In this document: positions 18,403 through 27,814 of the stretch, in pieces
How the letters are laid out: every line of letters begins with the position of its first letter
Position numbering within the stretch: the first letter of the stretch is position 1
NCBI RefSeq assembly: GCF_007489275.1
Contig: NZ_VLNR01000031.1
Coordinates: 1 to 64,000 of the forward strand
DNA length: 64,000 nt
From: Aquimarina algiphila
GTDB lineage: Bacteria; Bacteroidota; Bacteroidia; Flavobacteriales; Flavobacteriaceae
Reading direction: 5' to 3'
Notes under the pieces: generated by a model
Seen by the model: the letters and a program-made list of their open reading frames with translations, nothing else
Databases searched by the model: none
What the model was told of the DNA's origin: nothing
Translations under genes and position numbers: made by a program

Positions 18403-18410
18403 TAAATTTG
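18403..18410 (+). promoter_or_regulatory. Putative -7 box of serS
   Basis: TAAATTTG matches TAnnTTTG, 44 bp upstream of the serS ATG. Confidence 0.5.
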
Positions 18411-18453
18411 CTCCTTCATTACAAATGATGAAAAAACCGTCAAAAAAGATATC

Positions 18454-19725
18454 ATGTTAGTAGTATCACAAATCATAGCAAACAAAGAAGCGTATATAAA
18501 AGCCTTGGCAAAAAGAAATTTTGATGGCGAATCGGTTTTAGGTAAAGTGATTGCCTTGGATGAAGATCGTCGTGCTACGCAAACAAAACTGGATAACACA
18601 CTAGCAGATTCTAATACATTCTCCAAAGAAATTGGTATGCTCTTTAAGAATGGAGAGCAACAAAAAGCTAATTTACTTAAAGAGAAAACGGCACAGCTTA
18701 AGGAAACTTCTAAAGAACTTGGCGCTAAGCTTACTCAGATACAAGAAGAACTCACACAATTGTTATATACCATTCCTAATATTCCCCATGATTCTGTTCC
18801 TAACGGACAGAGCGATGAGGACAATGAAGAGGTTTATAAAGAAGGAGAGATCCCGGTATTAGAAGAAGGAGCATTACCTCATTGGGAGCTCGCTAAGAAA
18901 TATGATATTATCGATTTTGAGTTGGGTGTTAAAATTACCGGAGCGGGCTTTCCTGTATATAAAGGTAAAGGTGCTCGATTACAACGTGCGTTGATCAGTT
19001 ATTTTTTAGATAAAAACACTGAAGCTGGGTATAAAGAATATCAGGTTCCGCATTTGGTAAACGAAGCCTCAGGATATGGCACAGGCCAGTTACCAGATAA
19101 AGAAGGACAAATGTATCATGTAACCGGTGATGATCTATATCTGATTCCTACTGCAGAGGTTCCTGTAACTAATATGTTTAGAGATGAATTAGTAACAGAA
19201 AATCAACTCCCTATTTGTTGTACGGGATATACTCCTTGTTTTAGACGTGAAGCCGGTTCTTATGGTGCTCACGTAAGAGGTTTAAATCGTTTGCATCAAT
19301 TTGATAAAGTCGAAATTGTGCGCATCGAAAAACCAGAAAATTCATATCAGGCTCTGGATGGAATGGTAGAACATGTAAAAGATATTCTTAGAGAGTTACA
19401 ATTACCTTATCGCGTATTACGTCTTTGTGGTGGCGATATAGGATTTACCTCTGCGCTGACCTATGATTTTGAAGTATTTTCTACGGCACAAGATCGTTGG
19501 TTAGAAATTAGTTCTGTTTCTAATTTTGAATCTTATCAAGCCAATCGATTAAAACTAAGATTTAAAGATACTACAGGAAAAAACCAGTTAGCACATACGC
19601 TTAATGGAAGTTCATTAGCACTTCCAAGAGTATTGGCCGGTATTTTAGAAAATTATCAAACTCCAAAAGGGATTAAAATTCCTGAGGTATTAGTTCCTTA
19701 CTGTGGATTTGAATGGATTGATTAA
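18454..19725 (+). CDS. serS: Seryl-tRNA synthetase
   Basis: A 423-residue class II synthetase. The N-terminal tRNA-binding coiled coil covers about 25-105. Motif 2 is FRREAGSYGAHVRGLNRLHQF and motif 3 is NGSSLALPRVLAGILENYQ; the TAEVPVTN block that precedes motif 2 binds serine/ATP. It charges tRNA-Ser and, in most bacteria, also tRNA-Sec. Length and start are normal for the family. Confidence 0.97.
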   Translation: MLVVSQIIANKEAYIKALAKRNFDGESVLGKVIALDEDRRATQTKLDNTLADSNTFSKEIGMLFKNGEQQKANLLKEKTAQLKETSKELGAKLTQIQEELTQLLYTIPNIPHDSVPNGQSDEDNEEVYKEGEIPVLEEGALPHWELAKKYDIIDFELGVKITGAGFPVYKGKGARLQRALISYFLDKNTEAGYKEYQVPHLVNEASGYGTGQLPDKEGQMYHVTGDDLYLIPTAEVPVTNMFRDELVTENQLPICCTGYTPCFRREAGSYGAHVRGLNRLHQFDKVEIVRIEKPENSYQALDGMVEHVKDILRELQLPYRVLRLCGGDIGFTSALTYDFEVFSTAQDRWLEISSVSNFESYQANRLKLRFKDTTGKNQLAHTLNGSSLALPRVLAGILENYQTPKGIKIPEVLVPYCGFEWID

Positions 19726-19873
19726 TTTAACCCACAGAATGAATTAAAAAATAAGCCCAGTCATATGCTAATCAAGCAAATAACTGGGCTACTCACACCA
19801 CATGGTTGTTCTACTAAAACAGGGATAATGCTCGCCATCTCATCCCACACATGCAATAACAATATATTTTTAA

Positions 19874-19895
19874 AATTTGTGACGAATCACAAATT
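19874..19895 (-). terminator. Terminator of the haem-site lipoprotein gene
   Basis: AATTTGTGA pairs perfectly with TCACAAATT across a CGAA loop; on the minus strand it is followed by TTTTAAAAAT and sits 12 bp after the stop at 19907. Confidence 0.7.
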
Positions 19896-19906
19896 AAATG
19901 GTTTAT

Positions 19907-21256
19907 CTATTTGATTGACCCAAGAGTTGCATTAACTGACCATAAAAAATCGAGTTGAAGCGTGTCTTTACCGTAGCTTTGCTGAAAATCTACATAACGA
20001 TTACCATTATAATTTAAACTCGAATTATTTTGAGGCCATCTTGCCTGGATATGACAGCTCATACAATTGGTTTGAATCCCATAATTATTTTGAACAGTTT
20101 TACCGTTATAGATACCGCTTTCATTTTCACCTAGTAAAACAGGATTATTAGAACCAGAAGGGCCAAAACCAGCCTCCAAATAAGGGTTATAGGCATATAA
20201 AGATTCCCCAATGTTTTGACCATTAATATAAGGTTGAGCTGGTATTTTGGTTGAATACGCTGCTGTCATGGCATAATGACTAGCCGCATCATCTAAGGTT
20301 ACATTACTTCGATATGAGGCATGCAATTTTGAACTCGGAAAATGAGGTGTATCGGGGTATTGACTCCACCAAAAAGATTGCCATGTCCATCGTGTTGTTT
20401 CTTTTGTCATTACATGCATTCCCACTAAAACAGCATAATCTCCATGTTCAAAATTTCCAAATGGCTCTGTAAAATTTTTATCAACCTTAAAATTTATAAA
20501 ATCTGATATTGCAAACTTTGTTTTTCCGTCAGCTTCACTTTTACTCTTTACTACTTTAATTAAAGAATTTGGCCAATCATTTTGATCCCAGGTACGAATC
20601 GTGTCTTTTGGTGGTCCTTGCCATACATGAATAGTATCCTTGCCATTAGCCAAATTTACAGGAAGAAATACTGGTTTAATCATAATAGATTTTACTGGAA
20701 AACCTATAATTTGATTTGCACCGCTTTTAATCAATGATTTTGCTACTTTTTGATCAAAAATCCCTTGTTCTACAACATGCTTTTCTGCAGCAGGACTATA
20801 TTTTACAAATCCAGCTAGTTGTGTTTCATTAATACTATCCAAACCTACTCCATGTCCCAATTGATGAGGAACGGTTAAAGGAAATAGATTTTTATCATTA
20901 ATTCTGTCTTCTGATTTTATTTGTTGTGGTGTTCTCCATGATTCAAACACTCTAATTTTATGTCCGTTTTCAGTTTCTAAATCCGTCATTTGAGTAAGCC
21001 CTGCCCATATCTGCCAAGCATGTGTATAAATACCTTCTATATTTTTTGGATTCGTGTAATCCTGTGTATATCCGATTAATGTCGCCTCAGAAACAGGAAA
21101 ACCATATGTTGTTGGAAAAGGTTGTGGTATCAATTTTTGCTGGGGCTCTGGAGCCTGATAAGGTTCTGGCTTTTCATTTTTACAACTAAATAACCCTAGC
21201 GTGGTAGTTACTAAAATCATTAAATGTAAGAATATTTTATTTTGTTGTTTTCTCAT
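19907..21256 (-). CDS. Lipoprotein with a single CxxCH haem motif
   Basis: A 449-residue lipoprotein: signal peptide with lipobox LFSC (Cys at about 25), then a Pro/Gln-rich linker. Near the C-terminus is TNCMSCHIQARWP, a CxxCH site for covalent haem c. The large middle part is Trp-rich (HAWQIWAGLTQMTD, WQSFWWSQYPDTPHF) and not recognised. It is most likely a periplasmic or outer-membrane c-type cytochrome-like protein; its partner is unknown, as neighbouring genes are unrelated. No second haem site is visible. Confidence 0.75.
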   Translation of the reverse strand: MRKQQNKIFLHLMILVTTTLGLFSCKNEKPEPYQAPEPQQKLIPQPFPTTYGFPVSEATLIGYTQDYTNPKNIEGIYTHAWQIWAGLTQMTDLETENGHKIRVFESWRTPQQIKSEDRINDKNLFPLTVPHQLGHGVGLDSINETQLAGFVKYSPAAEKHVVEQGIFDQKVAKSLIKSGANQIIGFPVKSIMIKPVFLPVNLANGKDTIHVWQGPPKDTIRTWDQNDWPNSLIKVVKSKSEADGKTKFAISDFINFKVDKNFTEPFGNFEHGDYAVLVGMHVMTKETTRWTWQSFWWSQYPDTPHFPSSKLHASYRSNVTLDDAASHYAMTAAYSTKIPAQPYINGQNIGESLYAYNPYLEAGFGPSGSNNPVLLGENESGIYNGKTVQNNYGIQTNCMSCHIQARWPQNNSSLNYNGNRYVDFQQSYGKDTLQLDFLWSVNATLGSIK

Positions 21257-21345
21257 TTCTTATTGAGTTTAATTTTAGTAACTAATGATCTTACTTCAGC
21301 CCCAGAGCAATTACCCACATAGTTTCGCTTTTAAATTATAACACC

Positions 21346-21353
21346 CAAAACTA
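21346..21353 (-). promoter_or_regulatory. Putative -7 box of haem-site lipoprotein
   Basis: TAGTTTTG on the minus strand, a match to TAnnTTTG, 90 bp upstream of the ATG at 21256. Confidence 0.35.
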
Positions 21354-21567
21354 CATTACATATTACTTTTACTAATATCTAAAAAAGTTGAAAAAAATAA
21401 TATTTCATCATATTTCATCATTCCAGATTCAATAAAATGTACAAATTCCTAAATTCATCAAAATTGATAATACAATAATTCAACATTAAAGGGTTAAACG
21501 CACAGATTAAGGGAACCATAACATACTACTAATTCGCATTTTGTTATATTTACAAAAAACTTGCAAA

Positions 21568-23355
21568 ATGCGCCTTATCTTTTTCTATATCTCCCTAGTA
21601 TTTACTTTTTCGACATTTGCGCAGTCGGAACAGTTGGCTAAAAACTATATCCAACAAGGAGCATATGAAAAAGCACTTTCTGTATATCAAAAACTATATG
21701 CCAAAAATCCCAACCGGATAAATTATTTTTTAGGGTTAGTAGAATCGTATCAACAATTAGAAAAGTTTGATGAAGCAGAAAGTATTTTGAAAAAAAGAGT
21801 AGAAAGAACACCTGGTAATGCTCAGATTCTGGTAGAACTAGGACATCATTATGATTTGCAGGGAAAATCTGAAGAAGCGCGTTTGTATTATGACAAGGCG
21901 GTAGAAACCTATAGTAACAATAGTGTAAATCACGCCTACTCCCTTGCACAAACATTTGAAAAATATAGTTTACTAGATGAAGCCGCATTGATTTATGAAA
22001 AAGGGATGAAAGACAATCCCCGAGCAAATTTTAATGTCCAATTAGCCAAAATCTATGGAGAACAAGGCAAACTAGAAAAGATGTTTGATAGTTATTTATC
22101 TTTATTAAAAACACAACCCAATTATATCAATATTGTGCAACGAAATTTTGGAGATTACATATCAGAAGATCCGACAAATGAAGCCAATATTATCTTTAGA
22201 AAATTATTAATTAAAAGACTACAACAAAATCCTGATATTTTATATAACGAAATGTTGAGTTGGCTTTTTGTACAGCAAAAAGAGTTTAAAAAAGCATTTA
22301 TACAGGAAAAAGCTATTTATAAACGTAAAGAAGAAGGTCCTGAAGGAATCATTGATTTAGCCAGAATTGCTATTTCTGAAAAAGATATTAAATCAGCTAC
22401 AGAAATTCTTAATTACCTTCTAGAAACCTCAGCTTCAAAAGACATGAAGCTTACTGCTCATAAGATTATTCTTAAAGCCAAAGTGGATAATGCCAATAAA
22501 AAAGAATACAAAACCATAGTTGATCAATATAATACAGTATTTAATGAGTATGGTAAATCCAGAGAAACGATAGGCCTACAAGTAGATTATGCTCATTTCC
22601 TGGCGTTTAATCAGGATAAAAAACAAGAAGCTATTGGTTTTTTAAAAGATTTACTCAAAAGAGAGCGGCTATCCAGATTTCAGTCTTCCCGAATTAAAAT
22701 GAAAATTGCAGACATCTTAGTATTAGATCAAAAATTTAATCAAGCATTAATCTATTATACGCAAGTACAAAATGCACTGAAGAATAATTTTCTGGCACAG
22801 GATGCCCGTTTTAAAGTAGCAAAAACAAGTTATTACAAAGGGGATTTTGCATGGGCACAAACCCAACTTGATGTTTTAAAATCTTCTACCTCTCAATTAA
22901 TTGCTAACGATGCTATGGAGCTAAGTCTTATTATAAGCGATAATTCTCTTGAGGACTCTACACAAACTGCTTTAAAGATTTTTGCCAGAGCAGACTTATT
23001 AGCCTTTCAAAATAAGAATGAAGATGCGATTGCAGAATATCAGAAAATCTTAACTCAGCATAGAGGCGAAAAAATCGAAGATGAAGCTTTTTTACGTCAG
23101 GCAAAATTATTTGAAAAAGAAAAACAATTCGAAAAAGCCAAAATCAACTACCTTAAAATTATAGAATTTTATAACGATGATATTCTAGCAGATGATGCTT
23201 ATTATTGGTTAGCAGAACTATATTCGAATGAATTGGGTGAACCCGAAAAAGCAAAGGAATTGTATGAGAAAATTATCTTTAACCATGCAGCCAGTATCTA
23301 TTTTGTAGCGGCCAGAAAAAAATACAGAACCCTACGTGGAGATGCTATAAATTAG
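21568..23355 (+). CDS. TPR repeat protein, exported
   Basis: A protein of 595 residues from the ATG at 21568, which begins a clear signal peptide (MRLIFFYISLVFTFSTFAQ). An in-frame TTG at 21541 would add nine residues that spoil the signal peptide, so I reject it. The mature part is tetratricopeptide repeats end to end (for example EKALSVYQKLYAKNPNRINYF, DEAESILKKR, and a C-terminal YbgF/CpoB-like block DDAYYWLAELY). Such proteins usually act as periplasmic scaffolds. Neighbours do not tell its partner. Confidence 0.85.
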   Translation: MRLIFFYISLVFTFSTFAQSEQLAKNYIQQGAYEKALSVYQKLYAKNPNRINYFLGLVESYQQLEKFDEAESILKKRVERTPGNAQILVELGHHYDLQGKSEEARLYYDKAVETYSNNSVNHAYSLAQTFEKYSLLDEAALIYEKGMKDNPRANFNVQLAKIYGEQGKLEKMFDSYLSLLKTQPNYINIVQRNFGDYISEDPTNEANIIFRKLLIKRLQQNPDILYNEMLSWLFVQQKEFKKAFIQEKAIYKRKEEGPEGIIDLARIAISEKDIKSATEILNYLLETSASKDMKLTAHKIILKAKVDNANKKEYKTIVDQYNTVFNEYGKSRETIGLQVDYAHFLAFNQDKKQEAIGFLKDLLKRERLSRFQSSRIKMKIADILVLDQKFNQALIYYTQVQNALKNNFLAQDARFKVAKTSYYKGDFAWAQTQLDVLKSSTSQLIANDAMELSLIISDNSLEDSTQTALKIFARADLLAFQNKNEDAIAEYQKILTQHRGEKIEDEAFLRQAKLFEKEKQFEKAKINYLKIIEFYNDDILADDAYYWLAELYSNELGEPEKAKELYEKIIFNHAASIYFVAARKKYRTLRGDAIN

Positions 23356-23388
23356 GTAATTATCAATAGTTAGTTGCACGTAGTTTAC

Positions 23389-23396
23389 TACCTTTG
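23389..23396 (+). promoter_or_regulatory. Putative -7 box of the DUF4286-rsmA operon
   Basis: TACCTTTG matches TAnnTTTG, 61 bp upstream of the first start codon. Confidence 0.5.
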
Positions 23397-23456
23397 TTCG
23401 CTTAACTTTTTTAGATCAAATTCTATTTTCTTCTCAATTAAAATTAAACAATACTT

Positions 23457-23771
23457 ATGTACATATATAACGTCACTATAAACATAGAAGAAACTATTCA
23501 TAGCGAATGGTTGCAATGGATGAAAGAAGAGCATATTCCTGATATGTTAGCCACAGGAAAATTTAGTAAGGCGTTAATGACCAAAGTACTCGTAGAAGAA
23601 GAAATGGGAGGTATTACTTATTCTGTTCAATATACAACTAAAAATAAAGAGACTTTACAAAAATATTATGCTGAAGATGCCGATCGTCTTAGGGCAGAAA
23701 CCAACCGCTTTGCAGGTAAATTTGTGGCATTCAGAACAGAATTAGAAATTGTAAGCGAACAGAATGGCTAA
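23457..23771 (+). CDS. DUF4286 family protein
   Basis: A 104-residue cytoplasmic protein with the typical DUF4286 start ([12 protein letters not shown]) and [14 protein letters not shown] block. The family resembles small ferredoxin-like dimeric alpha-beta proteins but has no known role. It overlaps rsmA by 8 bp; the same pairing is common in Flavobacteriia, so a link to ribosome assembly is possible but unproven. Confidence 0.9.
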   Translation: MYIYNVTINIEETIHSEWLQWMKEEHIPDMLATGKFSKALMTKVLVEEEMGGITYSVQYTTKNKETLQKYYAEDADRLRAETNRFAGKFVAFRTELEIVSEQNG

Positions 23772-24627
23772 ATCAAAGAAAAACAAAAAATACACTCCTA
23801 ATTATTCTGTATCACAAGAAAAAACTGCTGTAAAAGCAAAAAAACATCTTGGACAGCATTTTTTGAAAGATGAAAATATAGCCCGAAAAATTGGAGATAC
23901 GCTAACGCTACAGGGATATAAAAATGTTATCGAAATCGGTCCGGGAATGGGAGTTTTAACCAAATACATCCTCCAAAAAAACCTTGATGTCATTGCCATG
24001 GATTTGGATAGTGAATCTATTGAATATCTGAACACTAACTTTCAGTTAGAGCACAATGAAGTATTGAGGAGCAATTCATCTTTTCAGGTTTTGGAAGCAG
24101 ATTTCCTAAAGTTTGATTTAAGTACAGTATTCCCAGGGAAACAATTTGCGATTACAGGTAATTTCCCATATAACATATCGACACAGATTGTTTTTAAAAC
24201 ATTAGAACATAAAGAACGTATTCCTGAATTTACAGGAATGTTTCAAAAAGAAGTAGCACAACGCATCTGCGAACAGGCAGGTACCAAAGCTTATGGTATT
24301 CTCTCGGTACTTACCCAGGCATTTTATGATGCCGAATATCTTTTTACTGTTCCTCCAGATGTGTTTAACCCACCTCCTAAGGTAGACAGCGGCGTACTAA
24401 GATTAACAAGAAAAAAAGACTATACTCTTCCTTGCGATCAGAAATTATTCTTTAGAGTAGTAAAAACCGCCTTTGGACAGCGTCGTAAAACACTAAGAAA
24501 TAGTCTTAAAACTTTTCAGCTATCTGATGAAATCAAAATATTAGATATCTTATCAAAACGTCCAGAGCAATTGTCGGTAGATGAGTTTATAAAACTTACT
24601 CAATTGATAGAAAAACATACTCATTAA
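23764..24627 (+). CDS. rsmA: 16S rRNA m6,6A1518/A1519 dimethyltransferase
   Basis: A 287-residue KsgA/RsmA. SAM motif I is [11 protein letters not shown] and the catalytic motif IV is NFPYNIS, with the helical C-terminal domain ending in [10 protein letters not shown]. It dimethylates two adjacent adenosines near the 3' end of 16S rRNA during 30S assembly. The first 25 residues are Lys-rich and precede the conserved [11 protein letters not shown] block. Translationally coupled to the DUF4286 gene. Confidence 0.96.
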   Translation: MAKSKKNKKYTPNYSVSQEKTAVKAKKHLGQHFLKDENIARKIGDTLTLQGYKNVIEIGPGMGVLTKYILQKNLDVIAMDLDSESIEYLNTNFQLEHNEVLRSNSSFQVLEADFLKFDLSTVFPGKQFAITGNFPYNISTQIVFKTLEHKERIPEFTGMFQKEVAQRICEQAGTKAYGILSVLTQAFYDAEYLFTVPPDVFNPPPKVDSGVLRLTRKKDYTLPCDQKLFFRVVKTAFGQRRKTLRNSLKTFQLSDEIKILDILSKRPEQLSVDEFIKLTQLIEKHTH

Positions 24628-24668
24628 GGGATTTAACACAACCATAAAGCCTAATTAAATTCTTTGGT

Positions 24669-24676
24669 TATCTTTG
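24669..24676 (+). promoter_or_regulatory. Putative -7 box of mgtE
   Basis: TATCTTTG matches TAnnTTTG and lies 40 bp upstream of the ATG at 24716. It overlaps the in-frame TTG at 24674, which therefore cannot be the start of translation from this promoter. Confidence 0.55.
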
Positions 24677-24715
24677 TGGGCGTTTGCACACAAGGGGACA
24701 CTAAACATCAGGCAT

Positions 24716-26065
24716 ATGCAATTTCAGGTTTCTAAAGAACTTATCCAACAGGTAAAGCACCTCATCAAAACAGAAGAGGATGTAAATCTGCGTGATATGC
24801 TCAATGAAATACATTTTGCTGATGTTGCAGAAATCATTAGTGAACTTAATTTATCTCAAGCAACATACCTTATCAAGTTACTTGATAGTGAGAAGACCTC
24901 TGAAGCTCTTATGGAACTGGAAGAGGATTTTCGAGAACGTATTCTGGAAAATCTTTCTGTAAAAGAAATAGCCGAAGAGCTGGAAGAAATGGATACCGAT
25001 GATGCGGCAGATATCGTAGCAGAGCTTCCTGATGAAAGAGCAGAAAAGGTAATTGCCGAAATTGAGGATGAAAAACGTGCAGAAGATATCAAAGAACTCC
25101 TTACTTATGATGAGGATACTGCGGGAGGATTAATGGCCAAAGAATTGGTAAAAGTAAAAGAAACCTGGACAGTTGCTGGTTGTGTTCGGGAGATGAGACG
25201 ACAAGCAGAAAATGTAACTCGAGTACATTCTATTTATGTTGTTGATAAAGAAGAAAAACTTAAAGGTAGATTATCGCTAAAAGATTTACTAACAGCATCT
25301 GCAAAAACACATATCAGCGAAGTTTATATTCCTAAAGTAGATTATGTAGATGTTGATACAGAAGGAGAAGAGGTTGCACGTATCATGCAAAAGTATGATC
25401 TCGAAGCTATTCCCGTAGTCGATCATGATGGAGTTCTGTTAGGTCGAGTAACCATCGATGATATTGTAGATTTTATAAAAGACGAAGCCGAAAAAGATTA
25501 TCAATTAGCCGCTGGTATTTCACAAGATGTAGAAGCAGATGATAATGTTTGGGAACTTACCAGAGCTCGTTTACCATGGTTAATCCTTGGTCTTTTTGGA
25601 GGGTTAGGAAGTGTATTTATCATGGAAGGATTTGAGGAAGCTCTTAACAAATACAAAGAACTTTTCTTCTTTACTCCTTTGATTGCGGCAATGGCAGGTA
25701 ATGTTGGAGTACAGTCTTCTGCAATCATTGTGCAAGGTTTAGCTAACGATAATGTAAAAGGGAGTCTTCTAACCCGTTTGCTAAAAGAAATAAGTTTAAG
25801 CTTAATTAGTGGTGTTACTCTGGGGATACTGGTTATAGTATTCGGGTTTATTACCAAAATGGAAATAAATTTTAGTTTAACTATTGCTATATCCATGCTA
25901 TGTGTCATCATAGTAGCAGCATTAATAGGAACTTTTGTTCCTATTATTCTAAACAAGAAAGGTATCGATCCCGCAATTGCTACAGGCCCATTTATTACTA
26001 CGAGTAATGATATCTTTGGTATTTTTCTATTCTTCTATATTGCAAAGATTATTTTAGGGTTTTAG
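24716..26065 (+). CDS. mgtE: Magnesium transporter MgtE
   Basis: A protein of 449 residues from ATG 24716. The N domain (to about 115, acidic, with DTDDAADIVAELPDERAEKV) is followed by two CBS domains (about 125-245) and five membrane helices. The pore-type blocks PWLILGLFGG, GNVGVQSSAIIVQG and ATGPFITTSNDIFG match MgtE. The acidic N and CBS domains sense Mg2+ and gate the channel in characterised members. A longer frame from TTG 24674 is rejected because it runs into the promoter. Confidence 0.95.
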   Translation: MQFQVSKELIQQVKHLIKTEEDVNLRDMLNEIHFADVAEIISELNLSQATYLIKLLDSEKTSEALMELEEDFRERILENLSVKEIAEELEEMDTDDAADIVAELPDERAEKVIAEIEDEKRAEDIKELLTYDEDTAGGLMAKELVKVKETWTVAGCVREMRRQAENVTRVHSIYVVDKEEKLKGRLSLKDLLTASAKTHISEVYIPKVDYVDVDTEGEEVARIMQKYDLEAIPVVDHDGVLLGRVTIDDIVDFIKDEAEKDYQLAAGISQDVEADDNVWELTRARLPWLILGLFGGLGSVFIMEGFEEALNKYKELFFFTPLIAAMAGNVGVQSSAIIVQGLANDNVKGSLLTRLLKEISLSLISGVTLGILVIVFGFITKMEINFSLTIAISMLCVIIVAALIGTFVPIILNKKGIDPAIATGPFITTSNDIFGIFLFFYIAKIILGF

Positions 26066-26093
26066 CCGGGACAAACCGTGCTTTACACTATAG

Positions 26094-26124
26094 TTTTACA
26101 AACCATATATCCAAGTTTGTAAAA
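26094..26124. other. Perfect 10-bp inverted repeat after mgtE
   Basis: TTTTACAAAC (26094-26103) and GTTTGTAAAA (26115-26124) enclose 11 nt. There is no T run on either side, so it may be a weak 3' hairpin of mgtE mRNA or an operator for the following gene. Confidence 0.35.
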
Positions 26125-26243
26125 GCTGTCGCTACAATCACTGACCGAAAAAGGCATGAACATCGTAATTTACCATGATAGTAAGTTCCTGAGTAAAATT
26201 CATATAAATAGTTTTGTGAGATACACTATTTATAAAAAACATA

Positions 26244-26822
26244 ATGAACGACTCAAAAATTATAGAATTCCCAAAGGTGTATTCAGAATTAGAAACACTG
26301 TGTAAAGAAATCGGCTTTACGATGCCATCAGACCCATACATCGGAACACTTTTAAAAACATTAATAACGTCTAAACCTAATGCAAATCTATTAGAATTAG
26401 GCACTGGCATAGGTTTGTCACTTTCATGGATGATTGCCGGAATGGATGATTCGTCTCGACTCATCACATTAGATAATGATCCCAAACTCATAAAAGTGGC
26501 ACAAAAATACTTTGAAAAAGAAGAAAAGGTAAGCATTATACTTGCAGATGGAGCAGAATGGATTAAAAACTATAACGGAGAAAAATTTGATCTCATCTTT
26601 GCAGATACCTGGCCTGGTAAATTTTATGAACTAGAAGAAACATTAGCATTACTAAAACCAGGTGGGTTTTATATCATTGATGACCTGAACACACAACCAG
26701 ATTGGCCAAAAAGTCATCAACAAAAAGTAAATCTATTGATCGAATCCCTGGAAAGTAGAGACGATTTTAATGTAACCAAAATGAATTGGTCTACAGGAAT
26801 AATAATTGCCACAAAAAAATAG
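26244..26822 (+). CDS. Class I SAM-dependent methyltransferase
   Basis: A 192-residue protein with the Rossmann methyltransferase core: motif I LLELGTGIGLSLSWM (about 49-63), acidic residue after strand 2 in ITLDNDPKLI, and FDLIFADTWPGKF for the strand 4 region. It resembles O-methyltransferases of the CmoM/catechol-type group (DUF-like, no metal motif confirmed). Substrate unknown; monocistronic by position. Confidence 0.83.
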   Translation: MNDSKIIEFPKVYSELETLCKEIGFTMPSDPYIGTLLKTLITSKPNANLLELGTGIGLSLSWMIAGMDDSSRLITLDNDPKLIKVAQKYFEKEEKVSIILADGAEWIKNYNGEKFDLIFADTWPGKFYELEETLALLKPGGFYIIDDLNTQPDWPKSHQQKVNLLIESLESRDDFNVTKMNWSTGIIIATKK

Positions 26823-26911
26823 TACATTCGATATCACAAATCATGAAAATTTTAAGTTTGTATAGAATACCATTTTACGACTTGAAATTACGGTACTAAA
26901 ATCCTGATCAA

Positions 26912-27307
26912 ATGCAACCTGAAATTTTCGAATATCATTTTACCGTTCCAAAATCAGCTATTGATGATATGGATCATGTAAATAATGTTGTATATCTTCA
27001 ATGGGTGCAAGATGTTGCAAAAAAACATTGGGAATCCAAAACTGACATTAAACTTAGAAATACGTATGTATGGGTTGTGCTTAATCACTTTATCGAATAC
27101 CACCACCCTACTTTCGAAAATGACAAAATCACGCTACAAACCTGGATTGATAATCATAGAGGGGTAAAAAGCGAACGTCATACCAAAATCATAAATTCGA
27201 CTACTCAACAGGTTTTGGTATCAGCAAAGACCAGTTGGTGCTTACTATATAAAGAAACGTTAAGACCTGCTCGCATCACAGATGAAATAAGTACCTTGTT
27301 TTTCTAA
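26912..27307 (+). CDS. Acyl-CoA thioesterase, hotdog fold
   Basis: A 131-residue single hotdog domain of the 4-hydroxybenzoyl-CoA thioesterase/YbgC class. The catalytic Asp block is AIDDMDHVNNVVYLQWVQD (residues 16-34), followed by the central helix. It should hydrolyse acyl-CoA or acyl-ACP; chain preference cannot be read. The cupin gene starts 13 bp after its stop, so the two are probably co-transcribed. Confidence 0.88.
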   Translation: MQPEIFEYHFTVPKSAIDDMDHVNNVVYLQWVQDVAKKHWESKTDIKLRNTYVWVVLNHFIEYHHPTFENDKITLQTWIDNHRGVKSERHTKIINSTTQQVLVSAKTSWCLLYKETLRPARITDEISTLFF

Positions 27308-27320
27308 AAAAAACAGTTTT

Positions 27321-27686
27321 ATGGAAGCAATTAACATCAAAGAGAAACTATCCAAATTTGACAAACAATGGCACCCTCATCGTATCGCTACGGTAGATGA
27401 TAATCAAATCTATCTCGCTAAATTATGTGGTGATTTTATTTGGCATAAGCACGATGATGAAGATGAGTTATTTCAGGTTGTAAAAGGCACTTTACATATG
27501 AAATTTAGAGACAAAACTGTAACTGTAAAGCCAGGAGAAATTATTGTAGTTCCTAAAGGTGTAGAACATTGTCCATCCACAAAAGATAATGAAGAAGTTC
27601 ATGTATTATTATTCGAGAAACAAAGCACTAAACACACAGGAGATATACAAAGTGAGAGAACAGTGCCTAAGTACATCGAGATATAA
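27321..27686 (+). CDS. Cupin domain protein
   Basis: A 121-residue single cupin. Motif 1 WHKHDDEDELFQVVKGTLHM provides H, H, E ligands and motif 2 PGEIIVVPKGVEHCP provides the last His, so it should bind a divalent metal. No other domain. Function could be a small isomerase, dioxygenase or ligand binder; context with the thioesterase gives no decision. Confidence 0.88.
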   Translation: MEAINIKEKLSKFDKQWHPHRIATVDDNQIYLAKLCGDFIWHKHDDEDELFQVVKGTLHMKFRDKTVTVKPGEIIVVPKGVEHCPSTKDNEEVHVLLFEKQSTKHTGDIQSERTVPKYIEI

Positions 27687-27814
27687 TTCCAATATTTCAA
27701 TTTAATAGTTTATTCTTAATATGTATTATGACTATATACACATGGGCATATAACTATTTCTCTATGTCAAAAAAAACAGAAACTAACTTCTAATTACAAT
27801 TCAAAAAAGAACAG

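Noticed and set aside
19754..19790. AGCCCAGT/ACTGGGCT hairpin after serS
   Set aside because: The loop is 21 nt and there is no T run on the serS strand; too weak to call a terminator for either neighbour.
24674..24715. TTG start extending mgtE by 14 codons
   Set aside because: It overlaps the TATCTTTG promoter box; the ATG at 24716 is a better start.
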